From: Clostridium transplantifaecale
Lineage (GTDB): Bacteria; Bacillota; Clostridia; Lachnospirales; Lachnospiraceae
Length of the DNA stretch: 64,000 nucleotides
Assembly (NCBI RefSeq): GCF_900626075.1
Contig: NZ_UYZY01000005.1
Span: forward strand, 434,001-498,000
Direction: 5' to 3'
In this document: piece after piece, positions 51,187 to 60,134 of the stretch
Position numbering within the stretch: the first letter of the stretch is position 1
Layout of the letters: each line of letters opens with the position of its first letter
Made by a program: the position numbers and the translations under genes
The notes under the pieces: generated by a model
Seen by the model: only the letters and a program-made list of their open reading frames with translations
Database searches by the model: none
Told to the model about the DNA's origin: nothing

Positions 51187-51846
51187 TCAGCGCGCCAGGG
51201 AACGCAGAGCCTCCATATCCAGGATGAGATATCCCTGTTTTGTCTTTTGCAGGATTCCCTTTTTCACAAAACCAGCCAGTACATAGAGCAGATGACGGTA
51301 GGTTACGCCGAGAAATTCGGAAACTTCCGTGTGCCGCTCCCGGTAAAGGCCGCTATGGGCCGTCATCAGAATAAAATCAGCCAGTCTGTTTTCCAGGGGA
51401 AAAGACTGGTTTTTTGAATAATTGCTTGTATTGCCAAGTGCCTTCCGGCTCAGGTAAAGGCAGAGATGGCGGAGAAACTTCCTGTCGTTTAAAAGCAGTT
51501 CCCTGCAATCGCATATCCGTATGGCATAGCAGGTGCAGGGGATGATGGCCGACACGCCGTTTGAAAATGTCTGGGCCCCGATCAGTTCCATTTCTCCGAT
51601 AAAACAGGGGGCATTGATAAAATTAATCAGGGAAATCCTGCCGTTTTCCTGGGTCAGATAAAGTTTGGCCCTGCCGTCTATCAGATAATAGAGGCAGGAA
51701 GGGATGGAGCCTTCCTCAAGAAGCATTTCCCCGCTTTTAAAGGTTTTGACCGTGGTAAAGGGCCGCACGTCGAATTCAAAAAAGCCGGTTAAAGGGAAAT
51801 GGTTATAATACGCTTCGGTCTGTCCGCCGTCTGCTTTTAAATTCAT
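51187..51846 (-). CDS. Crp/Fnr-family transcriptional regulator (YeiL-like)
   Basis: This 219-aa protein has an N-terminal cyclic-nucleotide-binding-like beta roll (about 25-125; SGEMLLEEGSIPSCLYYLIDGRAKLYL) and a C-terminal helix-turn-helix (about 150-215; VSEFLGVTYRHLLYVLAGFVKKGIL). Several cysteines (PCTCYAIRICDC) around residues 103-114 could bind metal, Fe-S or sense redox. This is suggestive only. ATG at 51846 follows GAGAGGAAG. It is divergent from the methyltransferase gene. Confidence 0.85.
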   Translation of the reverse strand: MNLKADGGQTEAYYNHFPLTGFFEFDVRPFTTVKTFKSGEMLLEEGSIPSCLYYLIDGRAKLYLTQENGRISLINFINAPCFIGEMELIGAQTFSNGVSAIIPCTCYAIRICDCRELLLNDRKFLRHLCLYLSRKALGNTSNYSKNQSFPLENRLADFILMTAHSGLYRERHTEVSEFLGVTYRHLLYVLAGFVKKGILQKTKQGYLILDMEALRSLAR

Positions 51847-51942
51847 TTGAAACTTCCTCTCGTATACAGTGTGAGATTTCTCATATTACTGTACCATTTT
51901 TGCTGATATAATGCAAAGAAAAAAGCAGAGGAGAGCAGGATC

Positions 51943-52572
51943 ATGGAACAGGAATCTTACTGGAATGAGGTATCGGAGACAAAGACATTTACCACACCGT
52001 TCCACGCGGAGGAATTCACCCGGTATGTGGATAAGGAGAAAACAATTCTGGATGTGGGGTGCGGGTATGGACGCACGCTGGAGGAGGTTCACCGGCTTGG
52101 TTACTGCCACCTGACAGGGATGGATTTTTCCGAAGGGATGATAAAACGGGGGCGGGCACAGTACCCCTGGCTTGATTTGAGAGTAATGCAGACGGAGAGG
52201 ATTGACCTGCCGGACGGGAGTGTAGACGCAGTGATTCTGTTCGCCGTATTGACCTGCATCCGAGAGGATGAAAAACAGAAGAAGCTGATCGGTGAGATAC
52301 AGAGAGTTTTAAGGCCCGGCGGTATTTTGTATGTCAATGATTTTCTGCTGAATACGGATGAGAGAAATACGGCCAGATATGAAAAATACAGGGCTCGCTA
52401 TCAGATATACGGTGTATTTGAACTGCCGGAAGGCGCAGTGTGCAGGCATCATGAAGAGAGCTGGATTCAAAGTCTTTTATCCGGGTTTACCGGCTTACGG
52501 TATGAACATCTTGTATTTACGACAATGAACGGGAACCGGTCGAACGGATTCTATTATATTGGAAGAAAATAA
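51943..52572 (+). CDS. Class I SAM-dependent methyltransferase
   Basis: This 209-aa protein has the SAM motif I ILDVGCGYGRTLEEV at about residues 31-45, acidic motif II in GMDFSEGMI, and motif III VLRPGGILYVNDFLL. It fits the UbiE/small-molecule methyltransferase group, and the substrate is unknown. ATG at 51943 follows GAGGAGAGCAGG. The Crp-family regulator is divergent with a 96-bp shared promoter region and may control it. Confidence 0.88.
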   Translation: MEQESYWNEVSETKTFTTPFHAEEFTRYVDKEKTILDVGCGYGRTLEEVHRLGYCHLTGMDFSEGMIKRGRAQYPWLDLRVMQTERIDLPDGSVDAVILFAVLTCIREDEKQKKLIGEIQRVLRPGGILYVNDFLLNTDERNTARYEKYRARYQIYGVFELPEGAVCRHHEESWIQSLLSGFTGLRYEHLVFTTMNGNRSNGFYYIGRK

Positions 52573-52602
52573 CGCAGGTTCAGGCACAGGGAGGTCTCGG
52601 CC

Positions 52603-52740
52603 ATGAAAATGGTTCACCAAATATGTGAAAACACCTCGCGGGATGCATCATGGCTGAACTGTTACGTTCACCGTCCTTTCGTGCCTTTTTTTCTTGTATA
52701 TTTGGCTGGTCTGGGGTATGATAGTTTTATAAGAAAATAG
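52603..52740 (+). CDS. Possible 45-aa small protein
   Basis: ATG at 52603 has GGGAGG 8 nt upstream and an open frame to TAG at 52738-52740. A central hydrophobic run (FVPFFLVYLAGLG) is present. It overlaps the predicted promoter of the next gene, which weakens the case. No family recognised. Confidence 0.25.
   Translation: MKMVHQICENTSRDASWLNCYVHRPFVPFFLVYLAGLGYDSFIRK
52694..52722 (+). promoter_or_regulatory. Probable promoter of the secreted cell-wall-binding protein gene
   Basis: TTGTAT (52694-52699), 17 bp, TATGAT (52717-52722), about 85 nt before the start. Confidence 0.5.
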
Positions 52741-52806
52741 TGGAAAACTCCGGGTGGCTTTACAGTCAGGAATTCGCCCGGCTTTTATACGTGAGAGGAG
52801 AAGTCT

Positions 52807-53787
52807 ATGAGATCAGGAAAGAGATGGTACGCAGCGGCGATGACACTGATGCTGGCTGCCGGGGTATTTACGGTAACCTCTTTTGGCGCCAGTAAAAATA
52901 AAATCACTTCGATCAAGCTGGAGCTGAAGGATAACCTGCAGATTGGGAGCGCGCTGGATGAGGAAGAGGAGCTGGAGATTGATACAACGGCGGATAATTA
53001 CAGCGTTACGGAGTGGGAGATTGACAACGAGGGATTTACCTGGGGGCCTGAGCATAAGCCAAGGGTAAATGTGACGATCTCCGCGGAGGATGACTATTAT
53101 TTTTCAGTATCTAAAGATAAGGTGAAGATTAAGGGGGATGAGGCAACCGTATATAAAACCAAGAAGAAAGATTCCCAGACCTTAATCGTTATGCTGGATC
53201 TGAAGCCGATGTCCCAGAGGGTCGGTCCCGTTGAATATGCATATTTAAACGGCACGGTTGCGACATGGGCTCCGGCAGAGGGGGCAACGGCATACGAAGT
53301 TTATCTGTACCGCGACAGCAGGGCGGTGGGAAGCAAGAAAATCACAACGGAAACTACGCTTGATTTTGGTACGGCGATACGAAAAGACGGCGAGTATTAT
53401 TATAAAGTCCGGGCCACAGGCGGCGAGGGGATGAAGGAAGGGAAATTTACAGAGTCTGAGAGTAAATACGTAAGCCCTTCCGACGCGGCGGCCCTGGCCG
53501 GTTCGGGTAACGGCGCGGTGCAGAATAATTCGGAAGTTACGCCGGGCCAGTGGGTACAGGATCAGAACGGCTGGCGTTTCATCAACCCTGACGGATCTCA
53601 GACCATCAATAACTGGGCATTTATCAACAACAAATGGTATTTCTTTGGTGAGAACAGCTATATGGTTACCGGCTGGGTTCAGTGGAAGGATCTCTGGTAT
53701 TACATGGGGCCGGACGGCGATATGCAGACGAATTGCCAGACCCCGGACGGCCATACGGTGAACGGGGACGGAGTCAGGATCTCATAA
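52807..53787 (+). CDS. Secreted protein with C-terminal cell-wall-binding repeats
   Basis: This 326-aa protein has a signal peptide (about 1-27, TLMLAAGVFTVTSFGA). The mature N-terminal part (about 30-140) is beta-rich and acidic. A fibronectin-III-like domain (about 140-220, VEYAYLNGTVATWAPAEGATAYEVYLYR) follows. The end (about 240-326) has choline-binding-type W/Y-rich repeats (GWRFINPDG, NNWAFINNKWYFFGENSYMVTGW, WYYMGPDG), which attach proteins to the cell wall. ATG at 52807 follows GAGAGGAG. The tail resembles that of the 935-aa protein at 61179-63986. Confidence 0.85.
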   Translation: MRSGKRWYAAAMTLMLAAGVFTVTSFGASKNKITSIKLELKDNLQIGSALDEEEELEIDTTADNYSVTEWEIDNEGFTWGPEHKPRVNVTISAEDDYYFSVSKDKVKIKGDEATVYKTKKKDSQTLIVMLDLKPMSQRVGPVEYAYLNGTVATWAPAEGATAYEVYLYRDSRAVGSKKITTETTLDFGTAIRKDGEYYYKVRATGGEGMKEGKFTESESKYVSPSDAAALAGSGNGAVQNNSEVTPGQWVQDQNGWRFINPDGSQTINNWAFINNKWYFFGENSYMVTGWVQWKDLWYYMGPDGDMQTNCQTPDGHTVNGDGVRIS

Positions 53788-53847
53788 CCGGATGAAATAT
53801 CATAGGATAGTAAACAGAATTAATGCAGCAAAATGGAGGACAGAGAG

Positions 53848-54645
53848 ATGGCCAAAATAGGATTTATCGGAATGGGAAATATGGGATATGCCATTCTGAA
53901 AGGACTTTTAAAGGTATACGGTAAAGAGGAGATTATTTTTACGGATGTCAACCGGGAAAGATGCGGGCAGATCTCGGAGGAGACGGGGGTCGCTTCGGCG
54001 GCGGATAATGCGCAGTGTGCCGCTTCGGCCAAATATATTGTGCTGGCTGTCAAACCCCAGTTCTTTGCACCGGTTCTCTCCGATATTGCGGGGACAGTGA
54101 CAAAGGATCACATTATTATTTCCATCGCTCCGGGCATCACGGTGGACAGTCTGAAGGAAAAGCTCGGGGAGGATAAGAGAATTGTCCGCGCAATGCCGAA
54201 TACACCGGCTCTCCTCGGAGAGGGAATGACGGGAGTCTGCTATGAGCCGTCCCTTTTCATTGAGGAGGAGTTGGATACAATTAAAGCCTTCTTTGAGTCC
54301 TTCGGCAAGATGCAGATCGTGGAAGAACGTTTAATGAACGCCGTGGTCTGTGTGAGCGGAAGTTCCCCTGCCTATGTTTACATGTTCATCGAGGCTCTGG
54401 CCGACAGCGCCGTTAAATACGGCCTTCCGAGGGATGCAGCGTATAAGATGGCCGCCCAGGCCGTAGCGGGCAGCGCCAGGATGGTGCTGGAGACGGGAGA
54501 ACATCCCGGAGCCCTGAAGGATAAGGTGTGTTCCCCGGGCGGCACAACGATTGCCGCCGTGTCCGCTCTGGAAGAGTACGGGTTCAGAAATGCCGTTATC
54601 AAGGCATCGGATGCCTGCTATGACAAATGTACGAATTTAAAATAA
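53848..54645 (+). CDS. proC: Pyrroline-5-carboxylate reductase
   Basis: This 265-aa cytosolic enzyme makes proline from pyrroline-5-carboxylate with NAD(P)H. The N-terminal Rossmann motif is IGFIGMGNMGYAILKG, VRAMPNTPALLGEGMTG marks the middle, and the C-terminal catalytic block DKVCSPGGTTIAAVSALEE is complete. ATG at 53848, with TGGAGGA upstream. An in-frame ATG 15 nt earlier overlaps that site and is not used. A terminator follows. Confidence 0.96.
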   Translation: MAKIGFIGMGNMGYAILKGLLKVYGKEEIIFTDVNRERCGQISEETGVASAADNAQCAASAKYIVLAVKPQFFAPVLSDIAGTVTKDHIIISIAPGITVDSLKEKLGEDKRIVRAMPNTPALLGEGMTGVCYEPSLFIEEELDTIKAFFESFGKMQIVEERLMNAVVCVSGSSPAYVYMFIEALADSAVKYGLPRDAAYKMAAQAVAGSARMVLETGEHPGALKDKVCSPGGTTIAAVSALEEYGFRNAVIKASDACYDKCTNLK

Positions 54646-54655
54646 GAATTACCAG

Positions 54656-54698
54656 GCCCGCCATGGAACCGCAAATACGGTCTCATGGCGGGCTTTTT
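54656..54698 (+). terminator. Terminator after proC
   Basis: GCCCGCCATG at 54656-54665 pairs with CATGGCGGGC at 54684-54693, and T5 follows at 54694-54698. Confidence 0.9.
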
Positions 54699-54771
54699 CT
54701 TGAGTGGCAATGAAAAGTTCGCGAAGCGTGCTTTTCGTTGTTTGCCGGCGGCCTGTTTTGCTGACAGATAC

Positions 54772-56667
54772 TTACCGTGTATCTTCTGAATCCCCGGATG
54801 TAGCCTGGTTCCAAAGAACAATGGAAACCTCGAATTCCTGCTCTCCCGGAATCAGATAGAACTGGCCTCCATTTTCCTTCACAAGGCTCTGGACACTGGA
54901 GAGACCGATTCCAAATCCCTCATGTTTCGTTGAATGAATCCGGCGGCCTTGGGAGGAATACTCACCATTCCAGTGATTTTTAACGCTGATGAGCAGATTT
55001 CCCTTTGAAATCCTGGAATATACGCTCACGTTCCGTATTTCACACGGAAGCTTTTCGGACGCCTCGATCGCATTTTCCAGGAGGTTTCCAAACAGGACGC
55101 CCAGGCTCCAGCCCTCCAGTTTGAGTACGGGAGGCAGGGCGACCTTCATGAGCAGAGGAACCTTTTTCTGTGCGGCCAGCTGCTGGTAGTAGGCCAGCAC
55201 CGCGTTTGCTGCATGGTTGTCACACAGAAGCGGCCAGGAGGACTGTTCCGTGCTGTTTACATAGCCCTTTATATAACTGCGCAGTTCATCGTACTGTTTC
55301 TGCCGTACCAGTTCGTTCATCGTATTTAAATGATGGCGCAGGTCATGCCGCATTCTTCTCGTTTGTTCAAAATTGTCGGATATAAGGCGGTAGTTTTCCT
55401 CCTGAAGGGAGAACTGCCGTTTCATAAGCCGCATATTTTCCGACAGGGCGGCCCGCTGTGCATAGGCGGAAACCGTGTCGTACCAGAGACCTCCGGCCAG
55501 AAGGAGGATGAAGAAAAAGCCTGCATTTTCAACCGGCCAGCCAAAGCGCACCGGTTCAAAGATGGGGGCGGCCTGCTGGGCCAGAATGGCGGCGGCGAGA
55601 ACGCACAGACCGGTTAGCAGCAGGCTGTTCATCCTCTCCCTCTGCTCTCTGTTTAGCAGGGCGGTGGTAATAAGCCAGCCGAAGAGAGCCAGTTTGTATA
55701 TGCCGAGAAATGCTGAGTAAATCATCATGGCATTCAGGCTGTGCCGCAATAACAGGGCAGGTACAACGAGGGAGAGGCCTGCCGCAGTATAAGTGACGGC
55801 CATCACAAGGCGGCGCGGCCGTCCGTTTATCCCGCACAGGCTGCAGTGAAGCAGTGCGGCCTGCGCCAGGAACAGACAGAAGCTCACGTCTTCCAGATAA
55901 TAGGTCCAGTACCCCGCCCCGAACAGATGGAAAAGGGGATACATGACGTGGAAAGCAAACGAAAGGCTCACGGCGGCAAACATACTCATCCGCTTCCCGT
56001 CCTTTCCGGTCCGGATTCCAATCAGCAGATAGAGAAATCCAATGGTAAGAGAAGAAATTACCATGATGCAGGTGCGCAGAAATCGGAAGGAAATTAAGTC
56101 GGATACGGCGGCCACGGTGCCGAAAGCGGGAGGGTAGACCATGCCGCTGTAATAGTGGTAGGAATCGGCCGCCTGAACTACAATTTCCGCCTGCCCTGCC
56201 GCCTGAAACGTGATCATCCCCGTACGGATTGACGGTTCTTCCAGCAGATCCGACACATTGCCGAGGCTGCTTACAAGACGGCCGTTTACGAAAACACGGG
56301 AAGCGGAGAAAATTTCAGGAAGTTCCAGAGCATATTCCCTTGTTTCCGGGGGCAGCAGGAGCTTCAGGCGGTAAGTGGCACAGCCGTGAGGCGAGCCTTC
56401 CGGCCTTTGTCCCTGATGTCCGGCCTCAAAGCCGCCGTATTCGCCCAGGTAGATCAAAAATGGTTCCCGGCCGTCAAATCTGCCCGGGTCAATCAGTTCC
56501 TGGGAGTAGAATTCCCAGCCGTAGGTCAGGATGGACAAAAAATCCGTCTGCTTTGTACCGCGCAGATCCAGCACGCCGCTTTTTCCATATGGTTCGGAAT
56601 ATTGATATTTGTTGTCAAACCGGTATTGCAGGAAAATAAGGGCTGCGGTAAGAGCCACGGCGCACAA
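54772..56667 (-). CDS. Membrane sensor kinase, 7TM-DISM-type with GHKL ATPase (LytS/AgrC-like partner)
   Basis: This protein of about 631 aa has an N-terminal membrane anchor, an extracellular jelly-roll-like domain (about 30-190; TYRLKLLLPPETREYALELP), seven membrane helices (about 195-400), a coiled coil, a phosphoacceptor box RRMRHDLRHHLNTMNE, and a GHKL ATPase with NLLENAIEAS and GFGIGLSSV. It probably phosphorylates the LytTR regulator two genes upstream. The first standard start in frame is TTG at 56667, which has no ribosome site. A strong AAGGAGG lies 7 nt before an in-frame ATC at 56704-56706. Starting there would complete the membrane anchor. It is translationally coupled to the 836-aa gene. 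Confidence 0.82.
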   Translation of the reverse strand: MCAVALTAALIFLQYRFDNKYQYSEPYGKSGVLDLRGTKQTDFLSILTYGWEFYSQELIDPGRFDGREPFLIYLGEYGGFEAGHQGQRPEGSPHGCATYRLKLLLPPETREYALELPEIFSASRVFVNGRLVSSLGNVSDLLEEPSIRTGMITFQAAGQAEIVVQAADSYHYYSGMVYPPAFGTVAAVSDLISFRFLRTCIMVISSLTIGFLYLLIGIRTGKDGKRMSMFAAVSLSFAFHVMYPLFHLFGAGYWTYYLEDVSFCLFLAQAALLHCSLCGINGRPRRLVMAVTYTAAGLSLVVPALLLRHSLNAMMIYSAFLGIYKLALFGWLITTALLNREQRERMNSLLLTGLCVLAAAILAQQAAPIFEPVRFGWPVENAGFFFILLLAGGLWYDTVSAYAQRAALSENMRLMKRQFSLQEENYRLISDNFEQTRRMRHDLRHHLNTMNELVRQKQYDELRSYIKGYVNSTEQSSWPLLCDNHAANAVLAYYQQLAAQKKVPLLMKVALPPVLKLEGWSLGVLFGNLLENAIEASEKLPCEIRNVSVYSRISKGNLLISVKNHWNGEYSSQGRRIHSTKHEGFGIGLSSVQSLVKENGGQFYLIPGEQEFEVSIVLWNQATSGDSEDTR

Positions 56668-56707
56668 CAGCCAGGAAAAGCGTTTGACATAATTTGAAGC
56701 GCTGATA

Positions 56708-59218
56708 TTACCGCCTCCTTATCATAAAAAAGCCGATTGCAGAGCCCGAGACGACTGCAGCCAGGCCGGCAGCAGCCCGTAAAAAACCGGGGGGAAGTTT
56801 CCGGCTTTTTGCAGTGACATTGCCGGAACTGTCTTCTTTCGCTGTGGAGTTAATTCCGGATTCACGGCAGGCGGCGTCATTCCCTCCCGCGGCTATTGCT
56901 GCCGCGGTTGTCCCGTCTGGTATACCTGAAGCGTCCGTACCTGCCCCAGGCTCCGTTCCGGGTTCTGTTAAGCCACCTGTCATGCTGCCGTCCGGTACTG
57001 GTGACAGGTGGGAGGCAGCGTCAGAATTTGCCGCAGAGACAGGACTTCCATCGGTGTCTGATGCATGTGGGGGCTCATTATATCTTCCGGCGCTATCAGA
57101 GACACCGTCTGGAAGGTACCTGCTGCCGTCATCGACATCTGCCTCTATAGAGCTTCGGTTATTCTCATCTGAAGGATTGTATGAATCGCCGTTGCTGCTG
57201 TTTGAACTGCCTGATGAGCTGCTGCCGCCGCCGGAGTCACTGGAAGAACCGTGATTTCCGTCTGGATCCGTTTCCCAACCGCTATCCGGTTCAGGAGGAG
57301 CCGGCGGATTGTCAGGTTCAGGCGGAGTAGGGGAAGGCTCCCCTTCATCTGGACCGCTGCCGTCAAACAGACCTTCGGGAGCCTTGTTGTGGCGTTTCCC
57401 GCCGCCCCGTTCCCCATCAACTGTCTGACTGAAGGAAAGTCCCCATATACCGTGGCTTACATTGATACCGACAGAAAAGGGGTTAAGATCAGAACGGGAA
57501 TTCTGTTCCACCTGGAACGTATAGCCGGTCCCGTTTCTCAGTATCTCCTGCTTCAGGCCGGATATGGATAAAAAGTGATTGTTAACGGTTACATTCGGGG
57601 CGTTTGTGATATTATACCAATCAAGATTGGCGTTATCACAGCACCAGACGGTGAGTTCGGAGGTATCCGGGAAATAAACGGGATCGAGGTTATCATTTTC
57701 GAACAGGAACTCCACCCGGTTGTTTTCATAGAGCTTCTCTTCTTTTGGGACGATGACAAAGGAAGGAAATTGCTCATAAATGGTAATTTTCAGAGTCAGT
57801 TCCGGCATGGAGGAAAAATCGAGAAGTCCAGAGTATTTACTGATGGATTCCTCTGAAAATTGTCCCCGTATGAAAGTATCGCCCGTCTGGTTCCAGTCGA
57901 TGTGCTCAAGAGCCTGCCGATCCCAGTCCACGTCGAGACGGACACTGTTCTTCCAGAGCCCCTGCCGATCTCCGTAGAAAGCAAAAATTTGATTGAAAAA
58001 TTCAATCTGCTCCTGTTCCGGTTCTCCTTTCAGCATCAAGGTATGTAATGGCTGGATATTTCTTGGCGAGGTTCCGTAACCGAGTACTTGATAAGGTCCC
58101 TCCTCAATGGGCGTTGTATCCCAGTTGCCTTCATTCCAGGAATCTCCGCCCATTTTGCCGTCGGAACTGATAAGTTCTGCTTTCAGGTCATTTTCTCCGG
58201 TTATCCGTACCAGATCCGAGCAGGAATAATCCAGATTTTCCAGGTGCAAATCGACGGCCTGAAACAGGCAGTCCCCGCTGACACCGGAGATCACGAGCCG
58301 GTCATCCGAGATTTTCACCCGGTTGGTGCGGGTAATATTGCTCCAGTTTTCGCCGTCATCCACACTTTCATATAATTCCATTGCCATATCCGGTAAACGA
58401 TAGGGCTCTCCCTCCATCAGGTAGTGAAGTGTCAGGGTATTTCCCGACACTTCCGGTTGGAAGGACAGAATACGTCTCTTCACAATCTGAAGAATAAAAG
58501 AAGGGGGAGCTGCATTGTCCCAATCTACCGGGCAGTCAATCAGATCCGGCTCAAAGGTTCCGGTGATGGTGTACGTTCCCTCTCTGCCGAAATCCACTTC
58601 GGAAAAATCCCAGTCCACATCCACATAGAAAGAATCATCAAGATGGCCGTCCGGGCCGTCCAGGTAGACTTCGACCGGATTTACCCCCCATTCAAATGCT
58701 TCAATGCCGTCACCCGGCTCAATGAGAGCCGGATGGCTGTTATAAAAGAAGTAATAACTGCAAAGCGTATATTCCAATTCCTGCTGTCCGGATAGCGGAG
58801 AAAATAGTTCCTCCGGGGCAGTCTCGGACGGAGTGGCAGGAACGGGAATCGGGGACGGAATGGGAACATGGATGATATCATCAGCCGGTTCCTGCTCCGA
58901 TTCTGTTTTATGATGCGTGTCATCCGGCAGTCCTGGTTTTGGGGGAACGTCCGGTAATGCGTCGCTTGGTGTCGCCGGTTGGGGCCGAAGATTGTTACCG
59001 GCATCACCGCCTGAGTTCTTATCGATATCATGATCGCCTTCTTCATCCGCATTTCCGGGCGATGCAGGATTCCCGCCTTTCGTATTTTTGCCCTCCGCGG
59101 TTTCGGATGCCTGTCCCGAAGTGAATGCCTGGACAGAAGCGGCGCCTCCGAGCACCGAAGAAAGCAAAAAGGCAGTGCCCGTCACTGCGCAGATTAGAGC
59201 TTTCTGTTTTCGGTTCAT
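56708..59218 (-). CDS. Large secreted, membrane-anchored protein between regulator and kinase
   Basis: This 836-aa protein has a signal peptide (about 1-31), a Pro/Gly/Asp-rich stretch with ATPSDA/ATPSETA motifs (about 35-145), two beta-rich repeats of about 220 aa that share a VDVDWD...G-x-F-x-E pattern (about 145-365 and 375-610), a long Pro/Ser/Gly low-complexity linker (about 640-800), and a C-terminal membrane helix with a basic RRR end. LPPGF before the helix is not a standard sortase motif. ATG at 59218 overlaps the upstream LytTR gene's stop, and its own last codons double as the kinase ribosome site. It may sense or present the signal read by the kinase (inference). Confidence 0.82.
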   Translation of the reverse strand: MNRKQKALICAVTGTAFLLSSVLGGAASVQAFTSGQASETAEGKNTKGGNPASPGNADEEGDHDIDKNSGGDAGNNLRPQPATPSDALPDVPPKPGLPDDTHHKTESEQEPADDIIHVPIPSPIPVPATPSETAPEELFSPLSGQQELEYTLCSYYFFYNSHPALIEPGDGIEAFEWGVNPVEVYLDGPDGHLDDSFYVDVDWDFSEVDFGREGTYTITGTFEPDLIDCPVDWDNAAPPSFILQIVKRRILSFQPEVSGNTLTLHYLMEGEPYRLPDMAMELYESVDDGENWSNITRTNRVKISDDRLVISGVSGDCLFQAVDLHLENLDYSCSDLVRITGENDLKAELISSDGKMGGDSWNEGNWDTTPIEEGPYQVLGYGTSPRNIQPLHTLMLKGEPEQEQIEFFNQIFAFYGDRQGLWKNSVRLDVDWDRQALEHIDWNQTGDTFIRGQFSEESISKYSGLLDFSSMPELTLKITIYEQFPSFVIVPKEEKLYENNRVEFLFENDNLDPVYFPDTSELTVWCCDNANLDWYNITNAPNVTVNNHFLSISGLKQEILRNGTGYTFQVEQNSRSDLNPFSVGINVSHGIWGLSFSQTVDGERGGGKRHNKAPEGLFDGSGPDEGEPSPTPPEPDNPPAPPEPDSGWETDPDGNHGSSSDSGGGSSSSGSSNSSNGDSYNPSDENNRSSIEADVDDGSRYLPDGVSDSAGRYNEPPHASDTDGSPVSAANSDAASHLSPVPDGSMTGGLTEPGTEPGAGTDASGIPDGTTAAAIAAGGNDAACRESGINSTAKEDSSGNVTAKSRKLPPGFLRAAAGLAAVVSGSAIGFFMIRRR

Positions 59219-59937
59219 AGCGATGTACCCGTCATAGAGGCGGTCAGAAAACGCCCATACTCCCTTTCAAAGATCTTTTCACACGTACGGCTTAAGGGGA
59301 TTTTTTCCCCGGTTTTAAGATAGATATCGCAGCCGCACCGTTTGTCGATATAGTCCATGTTAAGCAAAAAGCTCCTGTGGGTGCGCAGAAAACGGCTGTC
59401 CGAGATCTGTCCGGCGACGGTTTCTAATGTGGAACGCAGAGTGATATCTCTGCCGGCATGGACAATGGTCTGATTTCTGAATACTTCCACATAACGGATA
59501 TCCTTGAGAGGTACGAGAATTTCACGGCCGCCGGAGAGAAAGGAGGCACATCTGGCTGAGGAGGCGAGTACGCCCCGGCATCGTGAAAGCGCCTGGCAGA
59601 CACGTTCGTATGTAATCGGCTTGACCAGATAGTGCTCCGCGTCCACTTCATAACTTCTGGCATAATGATCCGTACTGACGGTCACAAAGATGATAGAGCA
59701 GGAATTGCCTTCGGCACGGAGCGTTTCCGCCAAATCTATACCGGAAACAGGGGACATATAGATATCCAGAAACAGGATTCCGATATCCGGATCCTGACGG
59801 GCCTGTTCTAAAAGCGAGTCGCTTTTGCAGAATTCTAAGATTTTATAATCAAGGGTATTCTCACCCGCATAGCGGAATATAAACCCACGCAGTTGGTTTC
59901 GTATTGTTTCATCGTCATCACAGATTGCAATTTTCAC
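59215..59937 (-). CDS. LytTR-family response regulator (copy 1)
   Basis: This 240-aa protein has a receiver domain (1 to about 120) with Asp58 in ILFLDIYMSPVSG and a LytTR DNA-binding domain (about 135-235; RYVEVFRNQTIVHAG, RFLRTHRSFLLNMDYID). GTG start at 59937 after AGGAAGATTTTTT; the frame's earlier ATG has no site. The stop overlaps the next start (ATGA). This regulator, the secreted protein and the kinase form one coupled operon. Possible LytTR sites lie in the promoter region at 60001-60079. Confidence 0.92.
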   Translation of the reverse strand: MKIAICDDDETIRNQLRGFIFRYAGENTLDYKILEFCKSDSLLEQARQDPDIGILFLDIYMSPVSGIDLAETLRAEGNSCSIIFVTVSTDHYARSYEVDAEHYLVKPITYERVCQALSRCRGVLASSARCASFLSGGREILVPLKDIRYVEVFRNQTIVHAGRDITLRSTLETVAGQISDSRFLRTHRSFLLNMDYIDKRCGCDIYLKTGEKIPLSRTCEKIFEREYGRFLTASMTGTSL

Positions 59938-60000
59938 AAAAAATCTTCCTTTCAGCGGTATTGTCATATTCTTTTTTTATAGCATAGAAAATTAACTGCC

Positions 60001-60079
60001 GCAAGTGAAAATAAGACCATTTGTCCCGTTTCACTTCCAATTATCCCCAGCTGGTTGCCGGAAGCGAAATTTAGTCCTA
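60001..60079. promoter_or_regulatory. Three copies of a possible LytTR binding site between divergent regulators
   Basis: GCAAGTGAAAATAAGACCAT (60001-60020, + strand), GGAAGTGAAACGGGACAAAT (complement of 60019-60038) and GGAAGCGAAATTTAGTCCTA (60060-60079, + strand) share the core GAAG(T/C)GAAA-N4-G-N-C. Arrays of short imperfect repeats upstream of the operon are typical for LytTR regulators. They could control both divergent regulator genes. Confidence 0.55.
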
Positions 60080-60134
60080 CTTTTATATCATTAGGTACTG
60101 AATAGTTACGAATGCTTAACATGGGGGACTGATT

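Noticed and set aside
56708..56800. Sortase-anchoring signal at the end of the 836-aa protein
   Set aside because: LPPGF before the membrane helix does not fit LPxTG or common variants; membrane anchoring explains the helix and RRR tail.
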